DNA of 64,000 bases from Solitalea longa (GCF_002920915.1 NZ_PQVF01000001.1:479615-543614); one strand, 5' to 3'; shown: positions 10,002 to 19,838, counted from the stretch's first letter. The notes: generated by a model from the sequence alone, not told the origin. Program-made: numbers and translations.

Positions 10002-10373
10002 CTATTTATAAGGATAAAAAACAAAGTTTGCACCTTCGGGAACCACTACAAACAAACACATAAATGTTTTAGGGTCTTTAAAGTTATTTACAAAGTATTC
10101 CTGACGTTCTTTAGCAATGATATTCTTTTCGGTAAATTCCTCAAGCGTTGAAGCGTTAATGTTCCAGGAAGTTTTTAGCTCATTTCGGTTCAATATGGTT
10201 TGTCCCAAACTAACCTCATGCTGATGGGCAACAAAAATCGGAAAGTCCGAAAGTTTTGCTTCCATAATATCTATAGCCACCTCATGGATAGCTTCATTAT
10301 ATATACTCAGGTCCTTTTCAAGTGTAACTAATGGGCTTGGACCCTTCGGTTTTTGTTCGTTTTCGAATTCCAT
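10002..10373 (-). CDS. Conserved hypothetical protein, 123 aa
   Basis: This is a small soluble acidic protein with no signal sequence or membrane segment. A helical N-terminal half is followed by beta-rich text ending in GANFVFYPYK. I do not recognise a family. It lies in a same-strand run between rlmD (upstream) and the PRTase (downstream) with gaps of about 70 nt and 53 nt, so cotranscription is possible. The uninterrupted frame and balanced composition make it a likely real gene. Confidence 0.65.
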   Translation of the reverse strand: MEFENEQKPKGPSPLVTLEKDLSIYNEAIHEVAIDIMEAKLSDFPIFVAHQHEVSLGQTILNRNELKTSWNINASTLEEFTEKNIIAKERQEYFVNNFKDPKTFMCLFVVVPEGANFVFYPYK

Positions 10374-10443
10374 CGTAATAATTTTGAATGAAAGAATGGA
10401 TGAATGCTGGAAAATAGAATGATCTAATTCAGCTTTAATTCAA

Positions 10444-11853
10444 TCATTTTCTTTTTAGCAGTACCACATTTTCAACATGCACGGTTTGCGGAAACATATC
10501 CACCGGCTGAATTTTTACCACCTCATATTTTTCTTTTAACAAAGCCAGGTCTCTTGCCTGTGTAGCTGGATTGCAGCTCACATAAACAATTTTCTCAGGT
10601 TCCATTTCATTGATGCGTTCCACCACATCAGCATGCATACCTGCCCTTGGCGGATCGGTGATCACCACATCAGGTTTGCCGTGTTGCGCAATAAATTCAG
10701 CGTTTAAAACATCTTTCATATCGCCGGCATAAAACAGGGTGTTTTCAATACCGTTGATAGCTGAATTTATTTTAGCGTCCTCAATCGCATCAGGCACGTA
10801 TTCAACACCAACAACCTGCTTTACATTACGGGCCACAAAATTGGCAATGGTTCCGGCTCCTGTGTACAGGTCATAAACAAGTTCATGTCCTTTCAGATCA
10901 GCAAATTCTCTGGTGATCTTATATAGATGATATGCCTGTTCTGAGTTAGTTTGATAGAACGATTTAGGAGAGATCTTAAACTTGATCCCTTCCATTTCTT
11001 CAAAAATATGATCGCGCCCGTTAAAGGTGATCACTTCCTGGTCGAAAATAGTATCGTTACGTTTTTGGTTAACAATGTATAACAGTGAAGTAATTTGAGG
11101 AAACAGCTCGTTTAGGTGTTTCATCAAACCGTTTATTTTCTTCTCCTGATGCTCGGCAAAAACAACAATAACCATCAGCTCGCCCGTGCTGGCCGTGCGT
11201 ATGATCAGGTTTCTCAGAAAGCCCTGATGCTCTTTTAAATCATAAAAGCTTAATTTATGTTCAAGGGCATAGGTTCTTACAGCATTTCTGATCTCGTTTG
11301 AAGGTTCCTGCTGTAAATAGCAATGCTGTATATCAATGATCTTATCGAAGCGTAAGGGAACGTGAAATCCTAAAGCATCTGATTGTTCAAGATCATCCCT
11401 GTTGATCATATCTTCTTCAGTAAGCCAGCGCTTATTAGAAAATGTGAACTCCATTTTATTTCGGTAATAGGTGGTTTTTTCAGACCCGAAAATAGGAGTA
11501 AGGTGCTTTGTGCTAATGCCGCCAATGCGTTCAAGAGCATCAACAACTTGTTTTTGCTTAAACTTAAGTTGTGCTTCGTAACTTAAATGCTGCCATTTAC
11601 AGCCACCGCAAACGCCAAAGTGAGAACAGAAAGGTTCCGATCTGTATTCAGAAGCTTTATGAAGCACATTGATTTTACCTTCAAAAAGCTGTTTTTTTCT
11701 ATATAGTACATTAATATCCACTACATCTCCCGGAACCGCCTTGTCAACGAAGATAACCCGGTCTTCATGTTTTCCTATTGCACGCCCATCATGAGCAATG
11801 TCTACAATCTCTACTCCCTCAGCAATGTAGGGTTCAAACTTCTTTTTTGCCAT
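10444..11853 (-). CDS. rlmD: 23S rRNA (uracil-C5)-methyltransferase RlmD-like
   Basis: This 469-residue enzyme methylates a uridine in 23S rRNA at C5, using S-adenosylmethionine. An N-terminal TRAM domain (about residues 8-65) is followed by the iron-sulfur cysteines CSHFGVCGGC, the SAM-binding stretch DLYTGAGTIANF and the catalytic motif VSCNPATQARDL. I start at the ATG at 11851-11853 (MAKKKFEPY) rather than six codons earlier, because a TACTTTTG promoter box lies only 8 nt upstream. RlmCD-type specificity in Bacteroidota is not certain. Confidence 0.92.
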   Translation of the reverse strand: MAKKKFEPYIAEGVEIVDIAHDGRAIGKHEDRVIFVDKAVPGDVVDINVLYRKKQLFEGKINVLHKASEYRSEPFCSHFGVCGGCKWQHLSYEAQLKFKQKQVVDALERIGGISTKHLTPIFGSEKTTYYRNKMEFTFSNKRWLTEEDMINRDDLEQSDALGFHVPLRFDKIIDIQHCYLQQEPSNEIRNAVRTYALEHKLSFYDLKEHQGFLRNLIIRTASTGELMVIVVFAEHQEKKINGLMKHLNELFPQITSLLYIVNQKRNDTIFDQEVITFNGRDHIFEEMEGIKFKISPKSFYQTNSEQAYHLYKITREFADLKGHELVYDLYTGAGTIANFVARNVKQVVGVEYVPDAIEDAKINSAINGIENTLFYAGDMKDVLNAEFIAQHGKPDVVITDPPRAGMHADVVERINEMEPEKIVYVSCNPATQARDLALLKEKYEVVKIQPVDMFPQTVHVENVVLLKRK

Positions 11854-11860
11854 CAGGCTG

Positions 11861-11868
11861 CAAAAGTA
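11861..11868 (-). promoter_or_regulatory. -7 box of rlmD promoter
   Basis: On the minus strand the sequence reads TACTTTTG, an exact match to the Bacteroidota -7 consensus TAnnTTTG. It lies 7 nt before the rlmD ATG, so the transcript would be nearly leaderless. I see no good -33 box at the usual distance. Confidence 0.5.
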
Positions 11869-11961
11869 CAATTTTTAAGGTTGAGGTTAAATATTAAAGC
11901 AAACCCGCAGTTTGTTTGCAGGTATTTCAATAACTTCATAATAGCTATTTAAACACCGGTA

Positions 11962-12774
11962 ATGAAAAAGTACTTAATTGCTTTGCTGCTATTGATATCT
12001 TCGGGCATAGGATCCAAAGCCTGTTCAATCTTATATTTTATTGATAAAAGTACCGGAAAGATATATGCCGTAAACAACGAGGATTATTGGTATGATGTAA
12101 AGCCATATATTAAAATAATGCCGGCAAAGAAAGATGAGTTGGCCCGCTTATGGTACGGATGGGATGATTTTGCCCAAGGTGGAATAAATCAGGAAGGCTT
12201 GTTTTTTGACGGTGCAGTAACTCCTGATCAAAAGAATACTAAAGGCTGCAAAAGTCCAAAGGGAAATACCGGCAATAAAATTCTTGCCACCTGTAAAACA
12301 GTGGAGGATGCCTTGAAGTTTATCGAAGCAAAAAATATATGCTTAACCAACGGACATTTATTGTTTGGTGATAAGACCGGTAATGCTGCTGTTGTTGAAT
12401 GGGTAAATGGTGAACGGAAAATAATCAGAATTTCAGGAGATCATTTGATGGTAACCAATTTCCTTTTATCGGATCCAACTCAGGGGAATTATCCTTGTCG
12501 CCGATACGAGGCGATGGATCAGGAAATCAAAAGGCTGGAAAGTCTTGCTCAGCCCATAAGTTTTAAAGATGTTGGAAATATTGGAGCCAAGGCGGTTCAG
12601 CCTAAGATGGTTGCGAGTGATGGTAAGGAAGGTGGAACGTTATATTCGACTTTTATTTATATAAGCGATATGGAGTTTGTCTTGATCTATAAGCTTGACA
12701 ATAAAAAAATGACTAAACTGAACCTTAATGATGTTTTTAAGCAGACGAATGAGCAAATTATTTATCTCAATTGA
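11962..12774 (+). CDS. Secreted Ntn-hydrolase (choloylglycine hydrolase/AAT-like)
   Basis: This is a 270-residue protein with a signal peptide whose cleavage would expose Cys21 (KA|CSILYF). That cysteine followed by an NNEDYW segment is the arrangement of N-terminal-nucleophile amidases in the choloylglycine hydrolase and acyl-CoA:6-APA acyltransferase group. Later WGWDDFAQGGINQEGLFFDG-like text fits the same fold. It is probably a periplasmic amidase that self-processes at the signal cleavage; substrate unknown. It is divergent from rlmD. Confidence 0.75.
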   Translation: MKKYLIALLLLISSGIGSKACSILYFIDKSTGKIYAVNNEDYWYDVKPYIKIMPAKKDELARLWYGWDDFAQGGINQEGLFFDGAVTPDQKNTKGCKSPKGNTGNKILATCKTVEDALKFIEAKNICLTNGHLLFGDKTGNAAVVEWVNGERKIIRISGDHLMVTNFLLSDPTQGNYPCRRYEAMDQEIKRLESLAQPISFKDVGNIGAKAVQPKMVASDGKEGGTLYSTFIYISDMEFVLIYKLDNKKMTKLNLNDVFKQTNEQIIYLN

Positions 12775-12786
12775 CCTTATGATATA

Positions 12787-12823
12787 TAAAAGAAAACCCC
12801 ATCAATATTTCTACTGAATGGGG
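12787..12823 (-). terminator. Terminator of the 41-codon gene
   Basis: On the minus strand AGCCCCATTC...GATGGGG folds with a CCCCAT/ATGGGG stem (12797-12802 with 12818-12823) followed by TTTTCTTTT. The U-tract exists only in this direction, so it serves the small minus-strand gene beginning at 12965, not the Ntn hydrolase. Confidence 0.65.
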
Positions 12824-12839
12824 CTCAACCTAAACCAAT

Positions 12840-12965
12840 TTATCTATGAAACTTTAAATTTTGAACAGCTTTAATAATGAAACGCCAAAAACCACTTTTT
12901 GGTTTGCTGTAGAACTCAAATTTTTTTTCGAGTTCTAGCGAGAAGTCTTTAAGCTCGCGTCTCAT
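12840..12965 (-). CDS. Small protein, 41 aa, function unknown
   Basis: An ATG at 12963-12965 opens a 41-residue frame beginning MRRELKDFSLELEKKFEFYS and ending NLKFHR before TAA. It is a charged amphipathic helix followed by an aromatic-rich, basic tail (GFWRFIIKAV), suggesting a membrane- or nucleic-acid-associated peptide. It has its own TATTTTTG promoter box about 25 nt upstream and a hairpin terminator directly after the stop, which supports expression. An in-frame TTG eight codons earlier is an alternative start. It lies downstream of tetR on the same strand. Confidence 0.6.
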   Translation of the reverse strand: MRRELKDFSLELEKKFEFYSKPKSGFWRFIIKAVQNLKFHR

Positions 12966-13049
12966 ACCTTGAATGTTTAATTCATGCAACAAAAATAGGG
13001 TAATTATACCAAAAACCAAAACGGTATAAAGGTAAAATTTGTGTAGGAG

Positions 13050-13067
13050 TTACACTAAGTAGTGTAA
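13050..13067. promoter_or_regulatory. 8+8-bp palindrome, candidate operator
   Basis: TTACACTA-AG-TAGTGTAA is a perfect dyad located just past the tetR stop codon and upstream of the promoter of the 41-codon gene. Its size fits a TetR-family operator. It lacks a U-tract, so it is less likely to be a terminator. Confidence 0.4.
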
Positions 13068-13073
13068 TAAAGG

Positions 13074-13658
13074 TTATACAAAGGCTCCCCTGATCAAGTA
13101 AGGGAGGATTTCATTGCGGAAGATGATGAAGTTTTTTTTCACATCGGCCTCGGTAACTGAAGTGAAAGCGAAAGAAAAGACAATGTTTTTACTGGCCGAG
13201 ACCAAAAAATAAATGCTTTTTGCATGATCACTGCCTGGTTGAATGTTTCTTACTTTCAATACCATGTCCATGATCAAGCTTTCAATTTCGTTGGAAAGGT
13301 TTTTAAGAAAGGCCTGGGCGTTAGCCGATTCGCGGATAAAGCCCCAGCCGATAAACTCATTACAAGCTGTATAAGTTAATCGGCTGGCCTTTAATATAAG
13401 GTCTGAAATTTCTTCGGTGCTTAATTTTGGCTGATTCACATCAACCGATGCGGCAAGTTCCTGAATATGCTTCTCTAAATAGTCCATAATAATGACATTG
13501 AGAATCAGTTCCTTGCTTTCGAAATATTTATAGATGGTGGCTTTTGCCAAATTAGCTTTAGCGGCAATCTCATTTACGCTCGTTTTATGGTAGCCATAAC
13601 GGCGAAAGAGATGTTGAGCAGCGTTTTTTATACTAATTGATATTTTATCTACATCCAT
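13074..13658 (-). CDS. TetR/AcrR family transcriptional regulator
   Basis: This 194-residue protein has an N-terminal helix-turn-helix (about residues 15-60) containing the family signature TSVNEIAAKANLAKATIYKYFESKE. The C-terminal ligand domain is helical and not diagnostic. It starts 13 nt after the pheS stop, so it is probably cotranscribed with pheS, an unusual partner. The next gene downstream is a 41-codon gene preceded by a palindrome that could be its operator. The effector is unknown. Confidence 0.9.
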   Translation of the reverse strand: MDVDKISISIKNAAQHLFRRYGYHKTSVNEIAAKANLAKATIYKYFESKELILNVIIMDYLEKHIQELAASVDVNQPKLSTEEISDLILKASRLTYTACNEFIGWGFIRESANAQAFLKNLSNEIESLIMDMVLKVRNIQPGSDHAKSIYFLVSASKNIVFSFAFTSVTEADVKKNFIIFRNEILPYLIRGAFV

Positions 13659-13671
13659 CTATATAGGTTCC

Positions 13672-14709
13672 TTAAATAATTTCTGACTGGAATTGTTTAA
13701 GGAAACGAACGTCGTTTTCAAAAAACAGTCGTAAATCTTTTATTTGGTACTTAAGCATGGTAATGCGTTCAATACCCATTCCAAAGGCAAAGCCGGTATA
13801 TTTCTTAGAGTCGATACCGCAGTTTTCCAAAACGTTTGGATCAACCATGCCACAACCTAAAATTTCAACCCAGCCACTGTATTTACAAACGTTACAGCCT
13901 TCACCTCCACAAATCATACAGGTTACATCCATTTCGGCTGAAGGCTCAGTGAAAGGGAAGAAAGAAGGACGGAAACGAACTTCAGTTCCTTTGCCGTACA
14001 GCTCTTGTACAAAATAATAAAGAGTTTGTTTAAGGTCGGCAAAAGATACATTTTCATCAATGTATAAACCTTCAACCTGGTGGAATATACAGTGCGCACG
14101 AGCCGAAATGGCTTCGTTGCGGAATACACGGCCAGGCATAATAGCACGGAACGGTGGTTTACCGTTTTCCATCATACGAACCTGAACCGATGAAGTATGT
14201 GTACGCAAGGCAATATCGCCTTTATCTGAACCGGTATCTTTTTTAATGAAGAAGGTATCCTGCATATCGCGGGCAGGGTGCTCTTCGGGGAAGTTCAGTG
14301 CGGTAAAGTTATGCCAGTCATCTTCAATTTCCGGACCTTCAGCCACATTAAAACCAATACGCGAGAAGATCTCTACAATTTCTTTTCGAACAAGGGAGAT
14401 CGGGTGGCGCGAACCGATATTTACCGGGTTACCTGGTAAGGTTAAATCAATGCCACTTTGCTGTTGCTGGTGATTTTCGAATTGCTCTTTAAAATCATTG
14501 ATCTTTGCCTCAGCAGCCTGCTTGCATTCATTTAATACTTTACCTAAAGCGCGTTTCTCTTCAGGGGTAGTTTGTTTAAATTCTTCAAACAAATCGCCGA
14601 TAATTCCTTTTCTACCCAAAAACTTAATACGGAACTGTTCCAGTTCGTCGGCCGTTGTCGGAGTAAACGCATTGATCTCCGCTATGTAACCCTCAATTTT
14701 CGATTGCAT
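13672..14709 (-). CDS. pheS: Phenylalanine-tRNA ligase alpha subunit
   Basis: This 345-residue class II synthetase subunit charges tRNA-Phe as part of an alpha2beta2 enzyme. An N-terminal coiled coil is followed by motif 2 (around [10 protein letters not shown] and [19 protein letters not shown]), the [14 protein letters not shown] segment and motif 3 [15 protein letters not shown] start at the ATG at 14707-14709 because a TATCTTTG promoter box lies five nt upstream, inside the longer open frame. pheT is not adjacent, as in many Bacteroidota. Confidence 0.96.
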   Translation of the reverse strand: MQSKIEGYIAEINAFTPTTADELEQFRIKFLGRKGIIGDLFEEFKQTTPEEKRALGKVLNECKQAAEAKINDFKEQFENHQQQQSGIDLTLPGNPVNIGSRHPISLVRKEIVEIFSRIGFNVAEGPEIEDDWHNFTALNFPEEHPARDMQDTFFIKKDTGSDKGDIALRTHTSSVQVRMMENGKPPFRAIMPGRVFRNEAISARAHCIFHQVEGLYIDENVSFADLKQTLYYFVQELYGKGTEVRFRPSFFPFTEPSAEMDVTCMICGGEGCNVCKYSGWVEILGCGMVDPNVLENCGIDSKKYTGFAFGMGIERITMLKYQIKDLRLFFENDVRFLKQFQSEII

Positions 14710-14714
14710 GGTGG

Positions 14715-14722
14715 CAAAGATA
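14715..14722 (-). promoter_or_regulatory. -7 box of pheS promoter
   Basis: The minus strand reads TATCTTTG, matching TAnnTTTG, 5 nt before the pheS ATG. A TTG word lies 22 nt further upstream. The position implies a leaderless or nearly leaderless mRNA. Confidence 0.6.
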
Positions 14723-15037
14723 AAATTTTTAAACATCCCTGTATCAATCAATAAGTCATAAAATAAACCAAAAACTAAAAGAGTATTAATAATCGTAGCA
14801 GCAAAAGCCTTGGTGTTCAGAGAAATGGTATAAGTAGACAGGCTGATACCATAAAATAGGCTCAGCTATATGGCGATATGGAAGTTTTTTTATAAAATAC
14901 TTTTCCACAAAATAGCTTTCAGCATTCTGTTTTTCAGTAAAATAACTCATATTGAAGCTTTATTCATTTTTAAAAGTACCCCGAAACAGAAAAACGGATT
15001 GGGTAAAAACTCTTATTTTTACCGATTGATTACAGCT

Positions 15038-16729
15038 ATGGACAAAAGGTGGATTACACATTCGGAATATAATAATGAAGTTGTTGACTTGCTGGAACAG
15101 GAACTGAATGTTTCACCGGTTATTGCCAAATTACTTCAAAAGCGCGATATCAATACTTTTGAAGACGCAAAAAGCTTCTTTAGGCCGGATATAAATCACC
15201 TGCACGACCCTTTTTTGATGATGGACATGGAAAAGGCCATCATCAGAATTGAACAAGCCATTAAAAATCAGGAGAAAATTTTGGTTTATGGCGATTATGA
15301 TGTTGATGGAACTACTTCTGTTTCGTTGGTCTATAGTTTCTTCAAAAAATTCTACAACCATCTCAATTATTACATCCCTGATCGTTACAAAGAGGGCTAT
15401 GGTGTTTCCTTTCAAGGCATTGATCACGCACAAGAAAATGGCTTTAGTTTGATCATTGCGCTTGACTGCGGGATTAAATCGATCGACAAGGTTGAATATG
15501 CCACTGAACGCGGGATCGATTTTATTATTTGTGATCACCACTTGCCGGGAGATGAAATTCCTGCAGCGGTGGCTGTACTCGACCCCAAAAGGAAGGATTG
15601 CGAATATCCATATAAGGAACTTTCGGGTTGTGGTATTGGTTTTAAATTGATTCAGGCATTTGCCGAAAAAAATAACCTTCCCTTCAGCTACCTGGAGGAT
15701 TATCTTGACCTGGTGGCGGTAAGTATCGCTTCTGACATTGTTCCGATCACCGGCGAAAATCGCACACTGGCTTTCTTTGGCTTGAAACGCCTGAACGAAA
15801 ATCCATGTGAAGGTTTAAAGGCGTTGATCGATCTTTCGGCCCAAAAGGAAGAACTGACTATTACCGATATCGTTTTTCAAATTGGTCCGAGGATAAATGC
15901 CGCGGGGCGAATTGATGATGCCAAGCATGCTGTGCATTTGCTGATCTCGGGCAACTCAGAACTGGCTACCGAAAAAGGACAAATTGTAAATCTTAAAAAT
16001 GCCGAACGTAAGGAATTCGACAACAGTATAACCGGTGAAGCATTAGCAATGATAGACAATAATCCATCACTGCAAAATCGCAGATCTACAGTGCTGTTTT
16101 CGCCAAACTGGCATAAGGGAGTGATCGGGATTGTTGCTTCACGCTTAATAGAAAAGTATTACCGGCCTACTATTATCCTAACCGAGTCGAACGGTAAAGC
16201 CACAGGTTCAGCACGCTCAGTTAATGGTTTTGATATTCACGAGGCAATTGGCGCTTGTAGCGATTTGCTGGAACAATACGGAGGACATAAATACGCTGCC
16301 GGATTAACGATCAGCCTCGATAAGGTGCAGGCATTTATTGATAAGTTCGAAAACATAGTTGCTTCTACTATTGAAGAGCGTTCTCTTTCTCAGGAAATTG
16401 AGATCGATGAATACATCAAACTTTCGGAAATATCACCAAAATTGTTGCGGATAATTAAACAATTTGCTCCTTTTGGTCCCGGAAACATGAAACCTGTTTT
16501 TGCTGTACGCAATGTTTATAGCACCGATGTTCAGATCGTAGGAAATAACCATCTTAAATTTAACGTTTATCAGTCGGAGGGATATAAGTTTGATTGTATC
16601 GGCTTTAATTTAGGCGTGCATTATCAGCGTATAAGAAAAGGAATTCCGTTTGATGTTTGCTTTACCATTGAAGAAAATACCTGGAATGGGAAAACCACCA
16701 TTCAGTTGAATGTAAAGGATATTAAATAA
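15038..16729 (+). CDS. recJ: Single-stranded-DNA-specific exonuclease RecJ
   Basis: This 563-residue 5'-3' ssDNA exonuclease acts in repair and recombination. DHH-family motifs are visible: VYGDYDVDGTTSV near residue 90, DCGIKS and ICDHHLPGD around 145-170, the DHHA1 motif GGHKYAAGLTI, and the C-terminal OB region starting at FAPFGPGN. I use the ATG at 15038 (MDKRWITHSEYN). The earlier in-frame ATG at 14870 would add 56 hydrophobic residues that do not fit the family. lptB follows after 70 nt and may be cotranscribed. Confidence 0.95.
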   Translation: MDKRWITHSEYNNEVVDLLEQELNVSPVIAKLLQKRDINTFEDAKSFFRPDINHLHDPFLMMDMEKAIIRIEQAIKNQEKILVYGDYDVDGTTSVSLVYSFFKKFYNHLNYYIPDRYKEGYGVSFQGIDHAQENGFSLIIALDCGIKSIDKVEYATERGIDFIICDHHLPGDEIPAAVAVLDPKRKDCEYPYKELSGCGIGFKLIQAFAEKNNLPFSYLEDYLDLVAVSIASDIVPITGENRTLAFFGLKRLNENPCEGLKALIDLSAQKEELTITDIVFQIGPRINAAGRIDDAKHAVHLLISGNSELATEKGQIVNLKNAERKEFDNSITGEALAMIDNNPSLQNRRSTVLFSPNWHKGVIGIVASRLIEKYYRPTIILTESNGKATGSARSVNGFDIHEAIGACSDLLEQYGGHKYAAGLTISLDKVQAFIDKFENIVASTIEERSLSQEIEIDEYIKLSEISPKLLRIIKQFAPFGPGNMKPVFAVRNVYSTDVQIVGNNHLKFNVYQSEGYKFDCIGFNLGVHYQRIRKGIPFDVCFTIEENTWNGKTTIQLNVKDIK

Positions 16730-16799
16730 CAAACTGCAGCAATATCAATCTGCTGCACAACTAATAAATTGCCTCATAAGGGGTTAAGCAAAGCTATTT

Positions 16800-17537
16800 A
16801 TGCTTGAGTTAAGAGCCGAAAACCTGGTAAAAACCTATAAAAAACGAACGGTGGTAAACCACGTATCGTTTAATGTTAAACAAGGCGAAATTGTTGGATT
16901 GCTTGGTCCTAACGGAGCCGGTAAAACCACCTCTTTTTACATGATTACCGGCTTAATAAAGCCTAATGACGGTCATGTTTTTTTAGATAATCAAGAGATC
17001 ACTTACGATGCCATGTACAAACGTGCACAAAAAGGTATCGGTTACCTGGCTCAGGAAGCTTCGGTATTTCGTAAGCTAAGTGTGGAAGATAATGTAATGG
17101 CCATTTTGGAAATGACCGGCTTGGGTAAGGAGGAGCGCCATGAAAAACTGGAAAGCTTGCTTACGGAATTTAGTTTGCAGAAAGTTAGAAAAAACAGGGG
17201 AGATCTGCTTTCGGGCGGTGAGCGTCGCCGTACTGAAATTGCCCGTTGCCTTGCCGTTGACCCTAAGTTCATTTTATTAGATGAGCCTTTTGCTGGTGTT
17301 GACCCGATTGCTGTGGAGGAAATTCAAACCATTGTTGCCAAATTAAAGACCAAGAATATTGGTATTTTAATAACGGATCACAACGTTCAGGAAACCCTGT
17401 CGATTACCGATAGGGCTTATTTGCTTTTTGAGGGCTCGATACTAAAATCGGGAACCGCCGAAGAGCTTGCTGCCGATGAACAAGTGAGAAGGGTTTATCT
17501 TGGCAGGAATTTCGTATTACGTAATAAAGTTTTGTAA
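16800..17537 (+). CDS. lptB: LPS export ABC transporter ATP-binding protein
   Basis: This 245-residue ATPase powers lipopolysaccharide transport with LptFGC. Walker A GPNGAGKT is at residues 36-43, the Q-loop text is [17 protein letters not shown] (the LptB-specific phrase), the signature is LLSGGERRR, and Walker B is [13 protein letters not shown]. Length matches the family. It lies between recJ and a GH3-like gene on the same strand; the permease genes are elsewhere. Confidence 0.95.
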   Translation: MLELRAENLVKTYKKRTVVNHVSFNVKQGEIVGLLGPNGAGKTTSFYMITGLIKPNDGHVFLDNQEITYDAMYKRAQKGIGYLAQEASVFRKLSVEDNVMAILEMTGLGKEERHEKLESLLTEFSLQKVRKNRGDLLSGGERRRTEIARCLAVDPKFILLDEPFAGVDPIAVEEIQTIVAKLKTKNIGILITDHNVQETLSITDRAYLLFEGSILKSGTAEELAADEQVRRVYLGRNFVLRNKVL

Positions 17538-17565
17538 TTTAAGACGCTTTAACCCTCATAACTTT

Positions 17566-19089
17566 ATGTCGATCATCAATAATATTGTTTCATGGATAAT
17601 GAAAAAGCGCATTCATCAGATTGAGCTTTTTATGAAGTATCCGCATGAAGTGCAGGAAGAATGGTTATCAAACCTGGTAAACACTGCCAAAAGCACTGAA
17701 TGGGGGAAACAATATGACTTTAAATCGATAAACAGCTCAAAGGACTTTAAACAACGCTTCCCAATTCAAAATTATGACACGCTGAAGCCTTTCATTGAAC
17801 GGATGATGCGTGGTGAAAAGAATATCCTTTGGTCGAGCAATATTACCTGGTTTGCTAAATCATCAGGTACTACCAGCGATAAAAGTAAATTCATTCCCGT
17901 AAGTGAAGAGTCGCTGGAAGAATGTCATTTTAAAGGTGGCAAGGACATGCTGGCCATCTATTGCAATAACCGACCAGAAACTAAAATGTTTACGGGTAAA
18001 AGCCTGGTAATGGGCGGCAGCCATCAGATCAATCAGTTAAATGATGAATCGAGCTATGGTGACCTTTCAGCAGTATTAATACAAAACCTTCCGATCTGGG
18101 CTGAATTTCTTCGGGTTCCGGATTTATCAATTGCATTAATGGATGAATGGGAGGCTAAAATTGAAAAAATGGCCCATGCTACTATGCATGAGGATGTAAC
18201 AAGCATCAGTGGCGTTCCAACCTGGACGATAATTTTAGCCAAACGGATTTTAGAGCTGACCGGTAAAAATAACTTGCTGGAAGTATGGCCTAACCTCGAA
18301 TTATATGTGCACGGCGCGGTGAATTTCACACCTTACCGAGAGCAATTCAAAAAACTGATCCCATCTTCGGATATGTATTACCTCGAAACGTATAACGCTT
18401 CAGAGGGTTTCTTTGGAATACAGGATCAAAGCGATAGCTCTGAAATGTTGTTGATGCTCGATTATGGCATTTATTATGAATTTTTGCCAATGGAAGATTA
18501 TGGGAATCCATGGGCGAAAACGCTTGATTTAAGTGAAGTAGAGCTTAATAAAAATTACGCTATCATCATTTCTACAAATGGTGGTTTATGGCGCTACTTA
18601 ATTGGCGACACCATTAAGTTTACCAGCTTAAATCCGTTCCGCATTCAGATTACAGGCCGTACCCGTCATTTCATTAATGCATTTGGCGAAGAATTGATCA
18701 TTGATAATGCCGAACAGGCCTTAACTATTGCCACTAAATCAACTAATTCAATTATTAAGGATTATACAGCCGGACCGGTTTACTTTTCGGATGGTGAGTC
18801 AGGAGGGCATGAGTGGATCATCGAATTTGATAAACGCCCTGATGATATTGAGAAATTCATAGCATTGCTTGATGAAAATCTGAAGAAACAAAATTCAGAC
18901 TACGAAGCTAAGCGTCATAAAGATATAGCACTGCGCAAACCGGTTGTTCACGTTGCTCCTCAGGGAACATTCTATAATTGGATGAAAAGCAGGGGTAAAT
19001 TAGGCGGTCAACATAAAGTGCCTCGCTTGGCTAACGATCGTAAATACCTTGATGAGTTACTGGAAATATTGGTAGAGCAGGCGGTATAA
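17566..19089 (+). CDS. GH3 auxin-responsive promoter family protein
   Basis: This 507-residue protein is of the GH3 acyl-adenylating superfamily. The ATP-binding segment FAKSSGTTSDKSKFIPVS and the downstream YNASEGFFGIQD and WRYLIGDTI motifs are family marks. Plant GH3 enzymes link amino acids to hormones; the role in Bacteroidota is unknown. I start at the ATG at 17566 (MSIINNIVSWIMKKR), since the upstream frame overlaps lptB. It follows lptB by 28 nt and likely shares its transcript, which hints at an envelope-linked role, though that is inference. Confidence 0.9.
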   Translation: MSIINNIVSWIMKKRIHQIELFMKYPHEVQEEWLSNLVNTAKSTEWGKQYDFKSINSSKDFKQRFPIQNYDTLKPFIERMMRGEKNILWSSNITWFAKSSGTTSDKSKFIPVSEESLEECHFKGGKDMLAIYCNNRPETKMFTGKSLVMGGSHQINQLNDESSYGDLSAVLIQNLPIWAEFLRVPDLSIALMDEWEAKIEKMAHATMHEDVTSISGVPTWTIILAKRILELTGKNNLLEVWPNLELYVHGAVNFTPYREQFKKLIPSSDMYYLETYNASEGFFGIQDQSDSSEMLLMLDYGIYYEFLPMEDYGNPWAKTLDLSEVELNKNYAIIISTNGGLWRYLIGDTIKFTSLNPFRIQITGRTRHFINAFGEELIIDNAEQALTIATKSTNSIIKDYTAGPVYFSDGESGGHEWIIEFDKRPDDIEKFIALLDENLKKQNSDYEAKRHKDIALRKPVVHVAPQGTFYNWMKSRGKLGGQHKVPRLANDRKYLDELLEILVEQAV

Positions 19090-19148
19090 ATAGACGCTGC
19101 TTCTGCAGACAATTTCCAATAGCCACTTTCCCGTTTTTGTCTTATAAG

Positions 19149-19838
19149 TTATGAAAGTATAAATTCAACTGCTGCTGCAGAATGAATTAGCGTGGTATCA
19201 AAGATCGGTTTATTTACATCTTCCTGCTTAATGATCAACGGTATTTCAGTACAGCCTAAAATTATACCCTCCGCACCTTGCTTTATTAAGTGGTTTATGA
19301 TCGAAATGTAACGCTGTTTCGTTTCCGGTTTTACAATGCCTTTTCCCAGCTCATAATAAATAGTATCCTGAATAAACTGGCGGTCATCGGCTTCAGGTAT
19401 TAGCGCATCAATTGACTGCGCACAAAGTTTGCTTTTAAAAAAGTCGAGTTCCATGGTAAACCTGGTGCCAAGTAAACCGACTTTGGTAATGCTTTGTTGT
19501 TGTATTGCTTTAGCCGTTTCAGTAGCTATATGGATAACCGGTAGCCCAATTATTTGCTGCAGATCATCAGCGCTCTTATGCATGGTGTTAGCGCATAAAA
19601 TGATTGCCTCCGCGCCGTTAAGTTTTAGTCCCAAGGAAGCTTGCACAATCATTTTTAATGTACTATCCCAATCGTTGTTATCATTATTCCTTTTGATATC
19701 AGCATAATTAAACGAATGGATCATACACTCGGCAAAGTTCAGTCCACCTAATTGCTGGTTTACTCCTTCATTGATCAAACGGTAATAATCAGCAGTTGAA
19801 ACCCAGCTGATACCTCCTATTAATCCTAGTTTTTTCAT
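19149..19838 (-). CDS. Aspartate/glutamate racemase family protein
   Basis: This 229-residue cytoplasmic enzyme has the two catalytic cysteines of PLP-independent racemases: LCANTMHK (Cys near residue 82) and ILGCTEIPL (Cys near 194). An N-terminal GLIGGISWVSTADYY motif is typical of the aspartate racemase (YgeA-like) branch. It is convergent with the GH3-like gene and precedes nothing obviously related. Substrate (aspartate, glutamate or other) is not certain. Confidence 0.9.
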   Translation of the reverse strand: MKKLGLIGGISWVSTADYYRLINEGVNQQLGGLNFAECMIHSFNYADIKRNNDNNDWDSTLKMIVQASLGLKLNGAEAIILCANTMHKSADDLQQIIGLPVIHIATETAKAIQQQSITKVGLLGTRFTMELDFFKSKLCAQSIDALIPEADDRQFIQDTIYYELGKGIVKPETKQRYISIINHLIKQGAEGIILGCTEIPLIIKQEDVNKPIFDTTLIHSAAAVEFILS

